Origin: DASVFB01 sp963815965
Lineage (GTDB): Bacteria; Actinomycetota; Thermoleophilia; Gaiellales; Gaiellaceae
Direction of reading: 5' to 3'
NCBI GenBank assembly: GCA_963815965.1
Contig: CAWFIT010000009.1
Span: 1-43,079, forward strand
DNA length: 43,079 nt
In this document: positions 1 to 8,152 of the stretch, piece by piece
How the letters are laid out: each line of letters starts with the position of its first letter
How positions within the stretch are numbered: the first letter of the stretch is position 1
Program-made: the position numbers and the translations under genes
Notes under the pieces: model-generated
What the model was told of the DNA's origin: nothing
Databases searched by the model: none
Seen by the model: only the letters and a program-made list of their open reading frames with translations

Positions 1-20
1 CGGGTTATGAGCCCGGCGAG

Positions 21-810
21 CTACCTGACTGCTCCACCCCGCGTCGCAGGGCTCAGTATAGCTCGATCTTTTCGGCTCTGAAGCCGCGCCGAAGCCATCA
101 AACCGATGACCATCACGAGCATTCCGGCGATCGCGTCGAGGATGAAATGGTTGCCCGTGACGACGATCGTGAGCACGACCAGGAGCGGGTAGACGACGCC
201 GAGCAGCTTCATCCACCCCGGGCGCGCGTACTTCGCCGAGCGCCAAAGGCCACGCCGAGCGCGAAGCCCGCGTGCAGGCTCGGAACCGCCGCAACGGGGT
301 TCGAAAACGGAGCCGAATGCGGCGAGCCGATGTCGATCCCGGAGAAGGAACGCAACGTGTCCGTCAGCCCGACGCCGGCGAGGCGCGGCGGCGCCGTCGG
401 GAACTGCCAGTGGATGAAGAGCGAGATGGCGGTCGCGATCAAAAAGGCGTTGCGCAAGCTGCGAAAGCCTTCGCGCGACCGGAAGTACAGCCACGTGAAG
501 AAGATGCCCGTGAACACGAAGTGCCCGACGAAATAGAAGATGTACATCGCCTGCACGAGGTCGGGCATTCCGAGGAACACGCGTTGCAGGGATTGCTCCA
601 CGCAAAGTGTCCCCAGCGTTCGAGGTCTTCGATGCGCGCCGCGTTGTCGAACGCCACCGGCCAGTTCAGCTTCATCCGTGGCGCAGCCCCTCGTAGACCT
701 CGAATCCCCGCGACGATCAAGATCTGCCGCAAGCCGTCTCTGCGGCGCAGCCAAGACCACGCACGCCCCATGCGTTCGCTTCTAAAACGCGTTGCTAGCA
801 TCGCCAACAA
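21..810 (-). CDS. PAP2-superfamily membrane phosphatase, frameshifted
   Basis: Three consecutive minus-strand frames together read as one PAP2 (phosphatidic acid phosphatase type 2 / inositolphosphotransferase-like) membrane protein of about 263 residues. The N-terminal frame gives MKLNWPVAFDNAARIEDLERWGHFAW. The middle frame carries two membrane helices (MYIFYFVGHFVFTGIFF; LIATAISLFIHW) and the PSLHAGF motif, which holds a conserved His of the catalytic centre. The last frame carries WMKLLGVVYPLLVVLTIVV and GNHFILDAIAG, matching the final HxxxDxxxG signature. The breaks fall near 595-605 and 235-245, each needing one inserted or lost base. The family dephosphorylates lipid phosphates or transfers phospho-headgroups at the membrane; the substrate is not evident. 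The start used is the ATG at 810; it abuts a rightward gene, so the two share a promoter region only if transcribed divergently. Confidence 0.7.
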
Positions 811-1134
811 ATGCCGCTCCCCGTCTGGATCGCGCTGATCGTCGTGCTTGTTTCTCTAACGGCCGGCGCGACATATGTGTTCCTCCGGCTCCTCAGTCTC
901 TGGCGGGCTCTCAAACATTTCAATTCCGCGCTCGAACCCGTGGCGGAAGAGCTGAACGGCCCGCTCGAGCGGCTCGCGGCCAACTCGGAGGCTTTCGGGT
1001 CGGATGCGCCCAGGCTCGAGGCGAGCCTCGAACGCCTGCGTCGCTCGCTCGCCCGCGCCGCCGTGCTGGCCGCCGCTCTCGCGGATGCACGCGACGCGTT
1101 CGGCCGCCTCGCCGCGGTCTACCCGCGCAAGTGA
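811..1134 (+). CDS. small single-pass membrane protein
   Basis: 107 residues. An N-terminal hydrophobic helix (residues about 5-27, VWIALIVVLVSLTAGATYVF) is followed by an amphipathic, Leu/Glu/Arg-rich region likely to be helical or coiled (ALEPVAEELNGPLERLAANSE, RLEASLERLRRSLARAAVLAA). This resembles small DUF948-like membrane proteins in general shape, but I see no diagnostic motif. It overlaps the start of the Ppx/GppA gene by four bases (GTGA), so the two are probably translated together. Function unknown. Confidence 0.65.
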   Translation: MPLPVWIALIVVLVSLTAGATYVFLRLLSLWRALKHFNSALEPVAEELNGPLERLAANSEAFGSDAPRLEASLERLRRSLARAAVLAAALADARDAFGRLAAVYPRK

Positions 1135-2026
1135 GGGTCGCCGCGGTCGACCTCGGCACGAACACCACACGGCTGCTCGTCGCCGACGTCGACGACGGGC
1201 GGGTTGAAGAGATCGCCGTTCGGGCGCGGATCACAGGGCTTGGAGAGGGAGTCGATGCGCGGCGCAAGCTGCTTCCGCTGCCGATCGCGCGTGTGCGCAA
1301 CGCACTGACCGACTACCGGCGCGAGCTCGAGTCGCTCGGCGCGGAGCGCGTGCTCGCGGTCGCTACGAGCGCCGTCCGCGACGCCGACAACGGCGAGGCG
1401 TTCCTCGGCGAGGTCGAGTGGAGCTACGGCTTCACGACGAGGCTTCTGAGCGGCGAAGAGGAGGCGGCGGTCACGCTGCGCGGCGTGGGCGACATCGCAG
1501 AGGACACGCTCGTGCTCGACATCGGCGGCGGCTCGACCGAGCTGATCATGCGCGACTTCGCAATCAGTCTCGACGTCGGCTCGGTGCGCATGACCGAGCA
1601 GTTCGGCGAGGACGTCGACGCGATCGCAACTACGTGCGGCCGCTCCTGCCGGACCTACGGCCGACGCGAGCAATCGGCGTCTCTGCGACCAACACGTCGC
1701 TCGCCGCGCTTGATCTGCGTCTGGCGGAGTACGACCGGGACCAGGTCCACGGACATGTCCTGACGCGGGAAGCGGTGGAGGACCTGCTGGACAGGCTCGC
1801 CGAGATGCCGCTGGACGAGCGGCGGCGGTTGCCTGCTTTCGATCCGGATCGCGCACCGGTCATCGTCGCCGGAGCGACGATCGTCCGCGAGGTCTTGCGC
1901 CGATACGACCTCGACGCGATCGAAGCGAGCGAGCGCGACCTGCTCCACGGCGTCGCGCTCGCAGCGGCGGAGCTGCCCGAGCCGGTCGAGGGCGACGCGC
2001 CGCCGGGCGCCTACACCTGCTGCTAG
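1131..2026 (+). CDS. Ppx/GppA exopolyphosphatase-family phosphatase, one frameshift
   Basis: The GTG at 1131 overlaps the preceding stop. The N-terminal part shows the ASKHA phosphate-1 motif (VAAVDLGTNTTRLLV) and, about residue 125, the phosphate-2 motif LVLDIGGGSTELI. Between them lies RVLAVATSAVRDADNGEAFL, typical of Ppx/GppA. After GSVRMTEQFGEDVDA the reading frame breaks near 1620-1640 and resumes one frame over with TRAIGVSATNTSLAALDL, HGHVLTREAVEDLLDRLAEM and ERDLLHGVALAAAEL, the usual C-terminal part. These enzymes hydrolyse polyphosphate or the 5' phosphate of pppGpp; which applies here cannot be told. About 298 residues if the frame is repaired, as in short actinobacterial members. 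The stop overlaps that of the convergent CBS gene. Confidence 0.85.
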
Positions 2027-2424
2027 ACGGCTTCTTCGACCGGGGGCTCGTCTTCCGCGAGCCGGCGCTGAACGACCGCGCGCGACAGGATGCCCACCAG
2101 CCGCCCGTTCTCCGTCACGGGGACCCGCTCGAGGTCGCGCTTCTCGAGCTCGCGGAACGCCGCCTCGAGCTCAGCGTCGGCGTCCAGCGTGAAGATCGGC
2201 GGTTCTGCGATCTGGCCCAGGCGTGTCGCCGCCGGGTCGCGGCCCGTGGCGACAACTTCGCGCACGAGCGTCTTGCGCGTCACGACGCCCGCGAGTGCGC
2301 CCTCGTCGCACACGAGCACGGCGCGAACGCCTGGGTCTGACAGCCGAGTCCCAGCCTCCTGCGCCGACGCCGACACGTCGAGCGCCAGCGGGTCGGCCAC
2401 CATCGCGTCGCGGACGCGGCTCAC
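2023..2424 (-). CDS. tandem CBS-domain protein coupled to glutamate dehydrogenase
   Basis: 133 residues made almost entirely of two CBS motifs: residues about 3-55 (RVRDAMVADPLALDVSAS to GALAGVVTRKTLVREVV) and 70-122 (IAEPPIFTLDADAELEAAF to GRLVGILSRAVVQRRL). CBS pairs bind adenine nucleotides or S-adenosylmethionine and usually act as energy sensors. The start is set by the GTG at 2424, which overlaps the glutamate dehydrogenase stop (GTGA). Translation is therefore likely coupled, which suggests, by inference only, that this protein reports nucleotide state to nitrogen metabolism. The gene converges on ppx with overlapping stop codons. Confidence 0.85.
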   Translation of the reverse strand: MSRVRDAMVADPLALDVSASAQEAGTRLSDPGVRAVLVCDEGALAGVVTRKTLVREVVATGRDPAATRLGQIAEPPIFTLDADAELEAAFRELEKRDLERVPVTENGRLVGILSRAVVQRRLAEDEPPVEEAV

Positions 2425-3701
2425 GGGTAAATCCCACGTGCGTCGAGCGCTGCGGCGACCTCGCGGATGCCGCCGACGAGCGCAGCGCCGCGCAGGGAGA
2501 TCCCGCGCTCCTCCGACAGGTTCCAGACGCGGTCGAACGCGTCGGACAGCTTCTCCGCCAGACGAGAGCGGATCTCGTCGCGGTCCCAAAACAGCCTGCC
2601 CAGATCCTGCACCCATTCGAAGTACGAGACGGTGACGCCGCCGGCATTCGTGAGAACGTCGGGCAGTACCGGAATGCCGCGTTCAGCCAGGATCATGTCG
2701 GCCTCGATCGAGGTCGGCCCGTTCGCGCCCTCGGCGACGAGCCTCGCGTCGATCCGGGGGGCGTTCTCCTCTGTCAGCTGATCCTCGCGCGCGGCGAGCA
2801 CGAGGATGTCGCACGGCAGCTCGAGCAACTCCGCGTTCGAGACGTGCCGCGCGTCGGGGTAGTCCGCGAGCGAGCCGTGCTCGTCGATCCAATCGTGCAC
2901 CGCGACAAGATTGAGCCCTTCCTCGTCGACGATGCCGCCGGAAAGATCGGAGACCGCCATGACGCGCGCGCCCTTCGCAGCGAGCTCGCCTGCGGCAATG
3001 CTTCCAACGTTGCCGAACCCCTGTACGACGCAGCGCTGGTCGGCAAACTTCCAGCCGAGCCGCTCACACGCACGCTCGATCACCATCACCACGCCAACGC
3101 CGGTCGCCTCGTGACGGAAGACGGAGCCTCCGATCGAGATCGGCTTGCCGGTCACGATCTCCGGGACCGCGTAGCCCTTCTGCATCGAATACGTGTCCAT
3201 CACCCACGCCATCGTCTTCTCGTTCGTGGCCATGTCGGGCGCCGGAATGTCCTGCTGCGGACCGATGATGTCGACGAGCTCGGTCGTGTAGCGCCGGGTG
3301 AGCCGCTCCAGCTCGTCCTCGGACATCTCGCGCGGGTTGCAACGCACGCCGCCCTTCGCGCCACCGTACGGCAGGCGCAATAGCGCGCACTTCCACGTCA
3401 TCCACATCGCGAGCGCAGCGCATTCGCCGAGGTCGACAGCGGAGTCGTAGCGCATGCCGCCCTTGGTCGGGCCGAGCACCGTCGAGTGCTGGACCCGGTA
3501 GCCCGCGAAGACCCGGTACTCGCCGGAGTCGAGCCTCACCGGAACCGAGACCATCACAGCGCGTTCGGGAAAGCGGAGGCGCTCGACGACGGCCGGGTTC
3601 GCGTCGGCGTACGGCAGCGCCTGCTCGAACTGCGTCAGCGCTTGCCGGTAGAGCGGCGTGTCCCACTCGAACTGCGGTTCGACGTCGACCGTCTCGGTCA
3701 C
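2421..3701 (-). CDS. gdhA: glutamate dehydrogenase (Glu/Leu/Phe/Val family)
   Basis: 426 residues, full length for hexameric NAD(P)-dependent glutamate dehydrogenases, which interconvert glutamate with 2-oxoglutarate and ammonia in the cytoplasm. Visible motifs: substrate-site lysine segment TKGGMRYD (around residue 80), catalytic-lysine motif LPYGGAKGGV (around 110), DIPAPDM with the catalytic Asp, and the Rossmann motif VVQGFGNVGS in the C-terminal half. VAEGANGPTS and LPDVLTNAGGVTVSYFEW are further family signatures. It is the first gene of a two-gene operon with the CBS protein. The coenzyme preference is not determined. Gene symbol is by family resemblance; gdhB or gudB would be equally fair. 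Confidence 0.95.
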   Translation of the reverse strand: MTETVDVEPQFEWDTPLYRQALTQFEQALPYADANPAVVERLRFPERAVMVSVPVRLDSGEYRVFAGYRVQHSTVLGPTKGGMRYDSAVDLGECAALAMWMTWKCALLRLPYGGAKGGVRCNPREMSEDELERLTRRYTTELVDIIGPQQDIPAPDMATNEKTMAWVMDTYSMQKGYAVPEIVTGKPISIGGSVFRHEATGVGVVMVIERACERLGWKFADQRCVVQGFGNVGSIAAGELAAKGARVMAVSDLSGGIVDEEGLNLVAVHDWIDEHGSLADYPDARHVSNAELLELPCDILVLAAREDQLTEENAPRIDARLVAEGANGPTSIEADMILAERGIPVLPDVLTNAGGVTVSYFEWVQDLGRLFWDRDEIRSRLAEKLSDAFDRVWNLSEERGISLRGAALVGGIREVAAALDARGIYP

Positions 3702-3763
3702 GCGGCCAGTGTAGGTCAGCCTCTTGGCGCGGGCTGCGTCTCGAGGAGGGCTATCCTGCCGAC

Positions 3764-3852
3764 GCCGGGGTGGCGAAATTGGCGATACGCGGCTGACTTA
3801 AAATCAGCTGCCCCCAACGCGGGGCGTGAGGGTTCGACTCCCTCCCCCGGCA
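3764..3852 (+). tRNA. tRNA-Leu (anticodon UAA)
   Basis: Complete 89-nt class II tRNA. Acceptor GCCGGGG pairs with CCCCGGC, with A as discriminator and no encoded CCA. The anticodon stem GCTGA/TCAGC closes the loop CTTAAAA, whose anticodon TAA is at 3799-3801. The long variable arm includes CCCCCAACGCGGGG, and the T arm is GAGGG-TTCGACT-CCCTC. The 3' part from the anticodon loop on is duplicated at 12413-12471, so this tRNA may have served as an integration site. Confidence 0.96.
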
Positions 3853-4008
3853 CTGTCCAAGCCAAATCGTGATGAGCCTCTTCTGACTCAGCGACGTGAG
3901 GGCAACTGGGAGGGCAAGCACTTGATAGAGCCCCGGCGGGGTACCCCCCGCGCGGCGAGTGGCGAGTCTGGGACTCAAGGCGCTCCCCGGCCGGCTAGCC
4001 GCACTCTC

Positions 4009-4521
4009 GTGGGTAAGCGCGGTCTCGTCTGTTCGACTGGTGTTGCAGAGTCGATTCCCTTTACGCTCAGACGGTGGCTGGCGATAACTGGGAGACTCGG
4101 AAAGATCGCGAACGTTACGCGCCAGGACACTGCTGCCCTTAGCAGGGACGTGCCACTGGACCTCGCTGCGATCCGAGAAGCGTGGCCGTCCTTTGAGTCG
4201 GGGTTCGACTCACTGCACGGGCGTCGGATGATGGGTCTGATCGACAATCGAGCTGGCACGTATCGACTTTGCACCGAGCGCCTGCCCCGCGATATGGAGA
4301 ACCCGCTCGGTTTAGACGAGACGACGATCCCAGGCGGGCGCTACCTGCGGCTCAGGCTCATCGGTGACCCTCCCGGTGTCTACGGCCAGATCGCGGCCGC
4401 GTTCGACGAGCTCTTCGAGCACGCTGACCACGATCCCACGCGTCCGCTCATCGAGTTCTATCGACGCGAAGGCGAAGTCGACTGCCTCGTCCCAGTGAAC
4501 GCGGCCGTTACGAGCTGTTAG
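4009..4521 (+). CDS. GyrI-like small-molecule-binding domain protein
   Basis: The C-terminal 120 residues look like a GyrI-like / effector-binding domain (the fold of the BmrR, Rob and SbmC ligand-binding domains): VPLDLAAIREAWPSF, GLDETTIPGGRYLRLRLIG, GVYGQIAAAFDELFEHA and PLIEFYRREGEVDCLVPV. No HTH segment precedes it, so it appears to be a stand-alone ligand-binding protein rather than a full regulator. The start is uncertain: the GTG at 4009 is the first plausible one, but the first 45 residues do not look like protein of this family and the real start may lie near 4120. Followed 11 bp later by an acetyltransferase gene on the same strand. Confidence 0.65.
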   Translation: MGKRGLVCSTGVAESIPFTLRRWLAITGRLGKIANVTRQDTAALSRDVPLDLAAIREAWPSFESGFDSLHGRRMMGLIDNRAGTYRLCTERLPRDMENPLGLDETTIPGGRYLRLRLIGDPPGVYGQIAAAFDELFEHADHDPTRPLIEFYRREGEVDCLVPVNAAVTSC

Positions 4522-4532
4522 CGTCAACGGTC

Positions 4533-5021
4533 GTGCGGGAGGGCTCGGGACAGCTTGTCCTTCGCGAGGTCGAAGATCGTGATCTCGGCGTGCTGTTCGA
4601 GCACGCGAGGGATCCAGAAGCTATACGGATGGCCGCGTTCACCTCGCCGGAGTTCGATGATCGAACGAGCTTCGAGCGACGGTGGGCGCGGCTGAGGAGC
4701 GACGACTCGACGACGAACAGGGTCGTCGAGATCGACGGTCGAGTCGTGGGTCACATTGCGAGCTTCGACTTGGAGGGTCACCGCGAGGTCACCTATTGGA
4801 TCGGCCGTGAAGATTGGGGCCGCGGCATTGCCACGCGTGCCCTACAGGAGTTCTTGCAGCTGGAGGCAACCCGTCCTCTTTACGCTGGCGCTGCGAGCGA
4901 CAACGCCGCGTCGATTCGTGTGTTGACGAAGTGCGGTTTTCTTATCGTGGGCGAGGGGCGCGGGTTCGCTCATGGGCGCAACGAGGAAACGGACGAGGTC
5001 GTGCTCCGACTCGATGCATGA
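4533..5021 (+). CDS. GNAT-family N-acetyltransferase (RimJ/RimL type)
   Basis: 162 residues from a GTG start. Typical GNAT order: N-terminal LVLREVEDRDLGVLFEHARD, central strand RVVEIDGRVVGHIASF, acetyl-CoA loop WIGREDWGRGIATRAL (RGxA turn, residues about 90-105), and C-terminal NAASIRVLTKCGF, the usual second acetyl-CoA contact and strand. Such enzymes transfer acetyl from acetyl-CoA to an amine on a protein, antibiotic or metabolite; the acceptor cannot be predicted. Likely co-transcribed with the GyrI-like gene 11 bp upstream. Confidence 0.88.
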   Translation: MREGSGQLVLREVEDRDLGVLFEHARDPEAIRMAAFTSPEFDDRTSFERRWARLRSDDSTTNRVVEIDGRVVGHIASFDLEGHREVTYWIGREDWGRGIATRALQEFLQLEATRPLYAGAASDNAASIRVLTKCGFLIVGEGRGFAHGRNEETDEVVLRLDA

Positions 5022-5035
5022 CCCCGACTGCCTCG

Positions 5036-5065
5036 GCTGCACCAGTGTTCGGGAAGTGCTTAGGA
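5036..5065 (+). repeat. degenerate hairpin repeat, copy A
   Basis: GCTGCACCAGTGTTC followed by GGGAAGTGC, between the convergent GNAT and AHSA1 genes. It matches the left half of the repeat seen best at 7771-7800; the right arm is degraded. Confidence 0.5.
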
Positions 5066-5083
5066 GTCTGGCTCGAGCGTCAA

Positions 5084-5584
5084 CTACCCAGAGGCAGTTG
5101 CCTTTTGATCGAGCAGTGACCTCAAGTAATCCTCCATTTTGTTGAAACTGTCTTCCTGGCCGTCGGACTTGGTCATGTGGTCACGGCCAGCCTTGTCGCG
5201 GAACGCCAGCTTCAGCGTCAACGTCGTCACTCCGTCAGTCTCGTGTAGATCCACGGACTCGACGGCGTCCGCATCTGGCCACCCTTCGAACAGCCACGTC
5301 TGGACGGTCCGGGTCGGCGGCTCGACCTCCAAGTAGGTGCCCCGAAACGAGCATTCGGTTCCGTCTTCGGTCACGAAGACCATGTGGTAGTTCCCCCCAA
5401 CGCGCAGGTCGATCGAGCATTCCGTCACCTCGCACGCAAATGGAGCGAACCATTTGCTCACATGCTCTGGCTTCGTCAGTACGTCGAAGACGAGTTCGAT
5501 CGGAGCGTCGAACTCTCGAGTGGTGACAATCTCGAGATCGTTCGGGAATTCGATGACTGCCGACCCATGCCGATGAGGCGTCAT
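5084..5584 (-). CDS. AHSA1/SRPBCC-domain protein (first copy)
   Basis: 166 residues, ATG at 5584 overlapping the ArsR stop (ATGA). SRPBCC/AHSA1 features: ITTREFDAPIELVFDVLTK-type first strand and helix (here VTTREFDAPIELVFDVLT), KWFAPF, DLRVGGNYHMVF, ECSFRGTYLEVEPPTRTVQT and the long C-terminal helix NKMEDYLRSLLDQ. The fold is a helix-grip cavity for hydrophobic ligands; ArsR-linked members have no assigned substrate. The pairing with ArsR recurs at 18.9-19.7 kb. Convergent with the GNAT gene, with one repeat element between them. Confidence 0.9.
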   Translation of the reverse strand: MTPHRHGSAVIEFPNDLEIVTTREFDAPIELVFDVLTKPEHVSKWFAPFACEVTECSIDLRVGGNYHMVFVTEDGTECSFRGTYLEVEPPTRTVQTWLFEGWPDADAVESVDLHETDGVTTLTLKLAFRDKAGRDHMTKSDGQEDSFNKMEDYLRSLLDQKATASG

Positions 5585-5922
5585 TGCCGCTCTCCTTGTT
5601 GTTGCAGTTCTTTGAGGTAGTCGTCCATCCGATCCAGCCGGTCGTTCCACGCCTGCTCGTGCTTGCCCAACCACTCGTGCATCGGCCGAAGGCGCGCGGG
5701 TTCCAGGCGGTAGAGCCGACGACGTCCCTCCGCCCGGCAGCTGACGAGTCCGACCTCGCTGAGCACCCGTAGGTGTTTTGAGACCTGAGGCTGGGACATC
5801 GAGAGGTCGTTCACGATCGCCCCGACCGCCTTCTCGCCTGCGATCAGCGCGTCCAGGATTTCGCGACGGCCCGCCTCCGCGGTTGCGTTGAAGACGTCCG
5901 AGGTCGTGGAAGAGCGGGCCAC
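5581..5922 (-). CDS. ArsR-family winged-helix repressor (first copy)
   Basis: 113 residues from the GTG at 5922. Winged helix: VFNATAEAGRREILDALIAG, helix-turn-helix MSQPQVSKHLRVLSEVGLV, wing CRAEGRRRLYRL, then an Arg/Trp-rich helix (MHEWLGKHEQAWNDRLDRM) as usual for AHSA1-linked ArsR proteins. No CxC metal site, so not a classic arsenic sensor. An upstream ATG at 5949 would put the start inside the near-perfect palindrome at 5931-5952, so I prefer the GTG. The operon is probably autoregulated through that palindrome. Confidence 0.9.
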   Translation of the reverse strand: MARSSTTSDVFNATAEAGRREILDALIAGEKAVGAIVNDLSMSQPQVSKHLRVLSEVGLVSCRAEGRRRLYRLEPARLRPMHEWLGKHEQAWNDRLDRMDDYLKELQQQGERQ

Positions 5923-5930
5923 GGGTCTAT

Positions 5931-5952
5931 CATATTCCGATATCGGCATATG
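5931..5952. promoter_or_regulatory. palindromic operator of the first ArsR-AHSA1 operon
   Basis: Two 11-base arms, CATATTCCGAT and ATCGGCATATG, form an inverted repeat with one mismatched pair and no spacer. It ends 8 bp upstream of the chosen arsR start. Its AT-rich ends contrast with the GC-rich surroundings. ArsR dimers typically bind such dyads over their own promoter. Confidence 0.75.
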
Positions 5953-6244
5953 TCAAGTGCGACAAAAGGGGTGGGAGCTTTCGGATCGCTCGTCCATCCG
6001 TGGGGTCAGCAACGCGGACATCGGCTGCGGCGCAATGACGCGCCGCATGCGCTCAGCGTCCGAAATGACGCCGGAGGGGCCGGTTCGAGGGTCGACGCAC
6101 CAGTCGGCGGCCGCCCGGGCATGCCGCAGATGATCTCCAACACGGGTAGCCCCGAGCGGGTTGCCCGGTACAGCTGCGTCCCGCGGGTGGCCCTCGGCAG
6201 CGTTCGCGTCGTCCGAAGGTCTGACCGGCGTCTCGCCTCGCGTT

Positions 6245-7059
6245 CTACTTGCCCGGAGCCTTGGTCGGGCTTGTCTCGACCGACGCCCTCGGGTGCTGTT
6301 CGGTGATGCTAAGGAGCTGTTCGTTCTCGGGAGTGATTGGCAGTTCCTCGTATGTGACAACCCGCGTCCGCACGATGCTTCCGTCGTGCTGCGGGTTGTC
6401 GACATACTCGGGGCGGTAGTCCGTGCGGTCAAAGTATCCGACCACGCCGTTCGGAAGCTCGATCTTGTACAGCGATAGCCCGTCTATCGTCACCGTCCCG
6501 GCGACCTGGGAACTCCCGCTCGCCAGTTGCTCGCGAACGGTTGAGAGCGGGTCGATCAAGCGTCGGTGAAGACGAATTCGGACGCTGGTAGATCGTGTTC
6601 GTGCCCGCGTCGTACCGAGGACGACGTCGTTCCGTCGATTGGCACCTTCGCTCTGCCGGCCGTCGAAGCCTTTGATCAGGCGCAGTGCGTAGGGCGGGCT
6701 CGTCTGCTGCCACCATTCGACTGCGACGGGCGTCCCGTCTTTTGCACTCCGGTCTCCTTGACGTGAACGATGACGTTCGCCGGCGAGGCTCATCGCCCGG
6801 ATCGCGTGCTGGATGATCGCAGCGTCGGCCGAGGCCGGGCCGCCGGACCCGCTGGTTCCGATCAGCGTCACGATCGCCGCTGCAACGGCTGCGGCTGAGA
6901 AAGCGGCCGCTCCGATCGCGCGACGGCTCCGGACGGCGCCTTCGGACGTGCCTGCAGCCGTTCCACGAGCTGTGCGCGGATCGCGAGGCGCAGGCGCTCG
7001 TCTGCCTCCTGCGGTTCGGCGAGCGTCTTCAGGTCGCGTTCGAGTTCGTCAGTCGTCAT
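6245..7059 (-). CDS. membrane partner (putative anti-sigma) of ECF sigma, frameshifted
   Basis: The ATG at 7059 has a good ribosome site (GGAGGT) and overlaps the end of the sigma gene by 8 bases. The cytoplasmic N-terminus (MTTDELERDLKTLAEPQEAD and ERLRLAIRAQLVERLQ) is followed, after a frame change near 6900-6930, by a membrane helix (AAFSAAAVAAAIVTLI). The outer part ends with GTVTIDGLSLYKIELPNG, GYFDRTDYRPEYV and TYEELPITPENEQLLSIT, resembling LolA-like C-terminal strands. A second compensated shift is likely around 6560-6680, where another frame reads YDAGTNTIYQRPNSSSPT. Topology and position suggest a membrane anti-sigma factor; there is no zinc-finger anti-sigma motif (HxxxCxxC). Confidence 0.6.
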
Positions 7060-7562
7060 CGGGATACCTCCGTCGTAGTTGTTCAAGAATCCGGTGCATG
7101 CGGACGCGCACCGTTCCGGGCGCGGCGCCGACGAACGGTCCCGATCTCGTCGAACGCGAGGCCGGCCCCATAGCGCAACGCGAGCAGATGCTGCTGCTCC
7201 GGTTCGAGCATGCGGATCAGCGTGTGCAGCTGCGCCGCGCGTTCGAGGGCCAGAAACCGCTCTTCGACGTCCGGCTCGGAGACCGCCGCCTCGACGGGAA
7301 GCGGCGCGTCGAAGGGCTTCCGCTGGACGTCCCGCACCGCATTCCGCGCGATCTGGAACAACCAGCCCGCGAAGCTGCCCTCCCCGCGAAAGCGCGGAAG
7401 CTGCGCGAGCGCGGTCGTGAACACCGTGCTCGCCACGTCCTCGCACGTCGCCGCGTCGCGAATCCGGAGCCGCACATAGCCGAGGACACGTTCGAAGTAG
7501 CGGTCGTACAACGCGAGAAACTCCCGCGGCTCCTCACGGGCCGCCGCCACCAGCGGCCGCAT
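7052..7562 (-). CDS. ECF (sigma-70 family) RNA polymerase sigma factor, frameshifted
   Basis: Region 2 is clear: REFLALYDRYFERVLGYVRLRI, ATCEDVASTVFTTALAQL and GWLFQIARNAVRDVQR (core binding and -10 recognition). Region 4 begins PEQQHLLALRYGAGLAFDEIGT, then needs a one-base shift near 7130-7140 to continue as VGAAPGTVRVRMHRILEQL, the -35-binding helix-turn-helix, ending at 7052. The start at 7562 (MRPLVAAAREEP) is uncertain; with another one-base shift an ATG at 7587 would add PARPADPDAA. ECF factors direct polymerase to stress or envelope regulons, and the next gene encodes a likely membrane regulator. Confidence 0.85.
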
Positions 7563-7770
7563 CCGGATCGGCCGGGCGGGCGGGCATCGCAGCCGCCTCG
7601 AGGAGGACCCTCACCTCCATGACCAGCCTCATCTTCCACCGTCCTTTCGGTCCTGTGTGACCCAGGGACGGGAAGCGGCGAAATCCGTTACAAGCCTTTG
7701 GTGGCGTGTCGGCGATCCTGAAGCGGTCTACGGGGTAGCCGGGTAATGCAGCGCCAAGGACGCTGCGCTG

Positions 7771-7800
7771 CGCCCGTGTTCAGGAATGACGCCTGAACCC
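7771..7800 (+). repeat. hairpin repeat, copy B (best preserved)
   Basis: CGCCCGTGTTCAGG, then AATGACG, then CCTGAACCC. GTTCAGG (7778-7784) and CCTGAAC (7792-7798) are perfectly complementary around a 7-nt loop. It lies just past the stop of the leftward 88-residue membrane protein, a place where a terminator would sit, although no T tract follows on either strand. Confidence 0.65.
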
Positions 7801-8046
7801 ACCGCTCAAGGTGAGACGGCGTGCAACAGCGACGACTCCACGGCCGACGGCATCGAGGGCAACCACACCGGCCAGCACGAGCGCCAAGACAACGCCGGGT
7901 GCGCCACCCTCCCGGTCGCCCTGGGCGCGTACGAAGACGATTTCCGCGACCCCGAAGAGGAACGCTGCGGTGAACAGCGCTCGGCCGGCGTGAGAGAGCC
8001 GAAGCCAACGGCCGAGCCATCGCCAACTGCGTCGCAGCAACGCCAC
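7780..8046 (-). CDS. small two-helix membrane protein
   Basis: 88 residues with a basic N-terminus (LLRRSWRWLGRWLRLSHAGR) and two hydrophobic helices (ALFTAAFLFGVAEIVFV, residues about 24-40; PGVVLALVLAGVVALDAVG, about 51-69). No family recognised. Codon pattern and hydrophobic profile look like a real membrane protein. Flanked on both sides by copies of the hairpin repeat; the 3' end overlaps copy B. Confidence 0.55.
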   Translation of the reverse strand: MALLRRSWRWLGRWLRLSHAGRALFTAAFLFGVAEIVFVRAQGDREGGAPGVVLALVLAGVVALDAVGRGVVAVARRLTLSGGFRRHS

Positions 8047-8084
8047 GCGCGAATTCTAGGTCAGACGAACGGACTCCACCTTGC

Positions 8085-8110
8085 GCCAGTGTTCTGAAAG
8101 TACGCCTGAC
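8085..8110 (+). repeat. hairpin repeat, copy C
   Basis: GCCAGTGTTCTGAAAGTACG followed by CCTGAC, in the gap between the small membrane protein and the reductase gene. Same consensus as copy B with a weakened stem. Confidence 0.55.
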
Positions 8111-8152
8111 CAAAGTTCAGACGACGGCCGCGAGCTGTTCCGTCGCGGCGCC

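Noticed and set aside
3751..3978. Minus-strand open frame containing RGRESNPHAPRWGQL
   Set aside because: It is the antisense translation of tRNA-Leu and its flank, a well-known false gene.
5953..6432. Minus-strand open frame between the ArsR operon and the sigma operon
   Set aside because: It overlaps the end of the anti-sigma-like gene in another frame and shows no family features. The 290-base gap has no supported gene.
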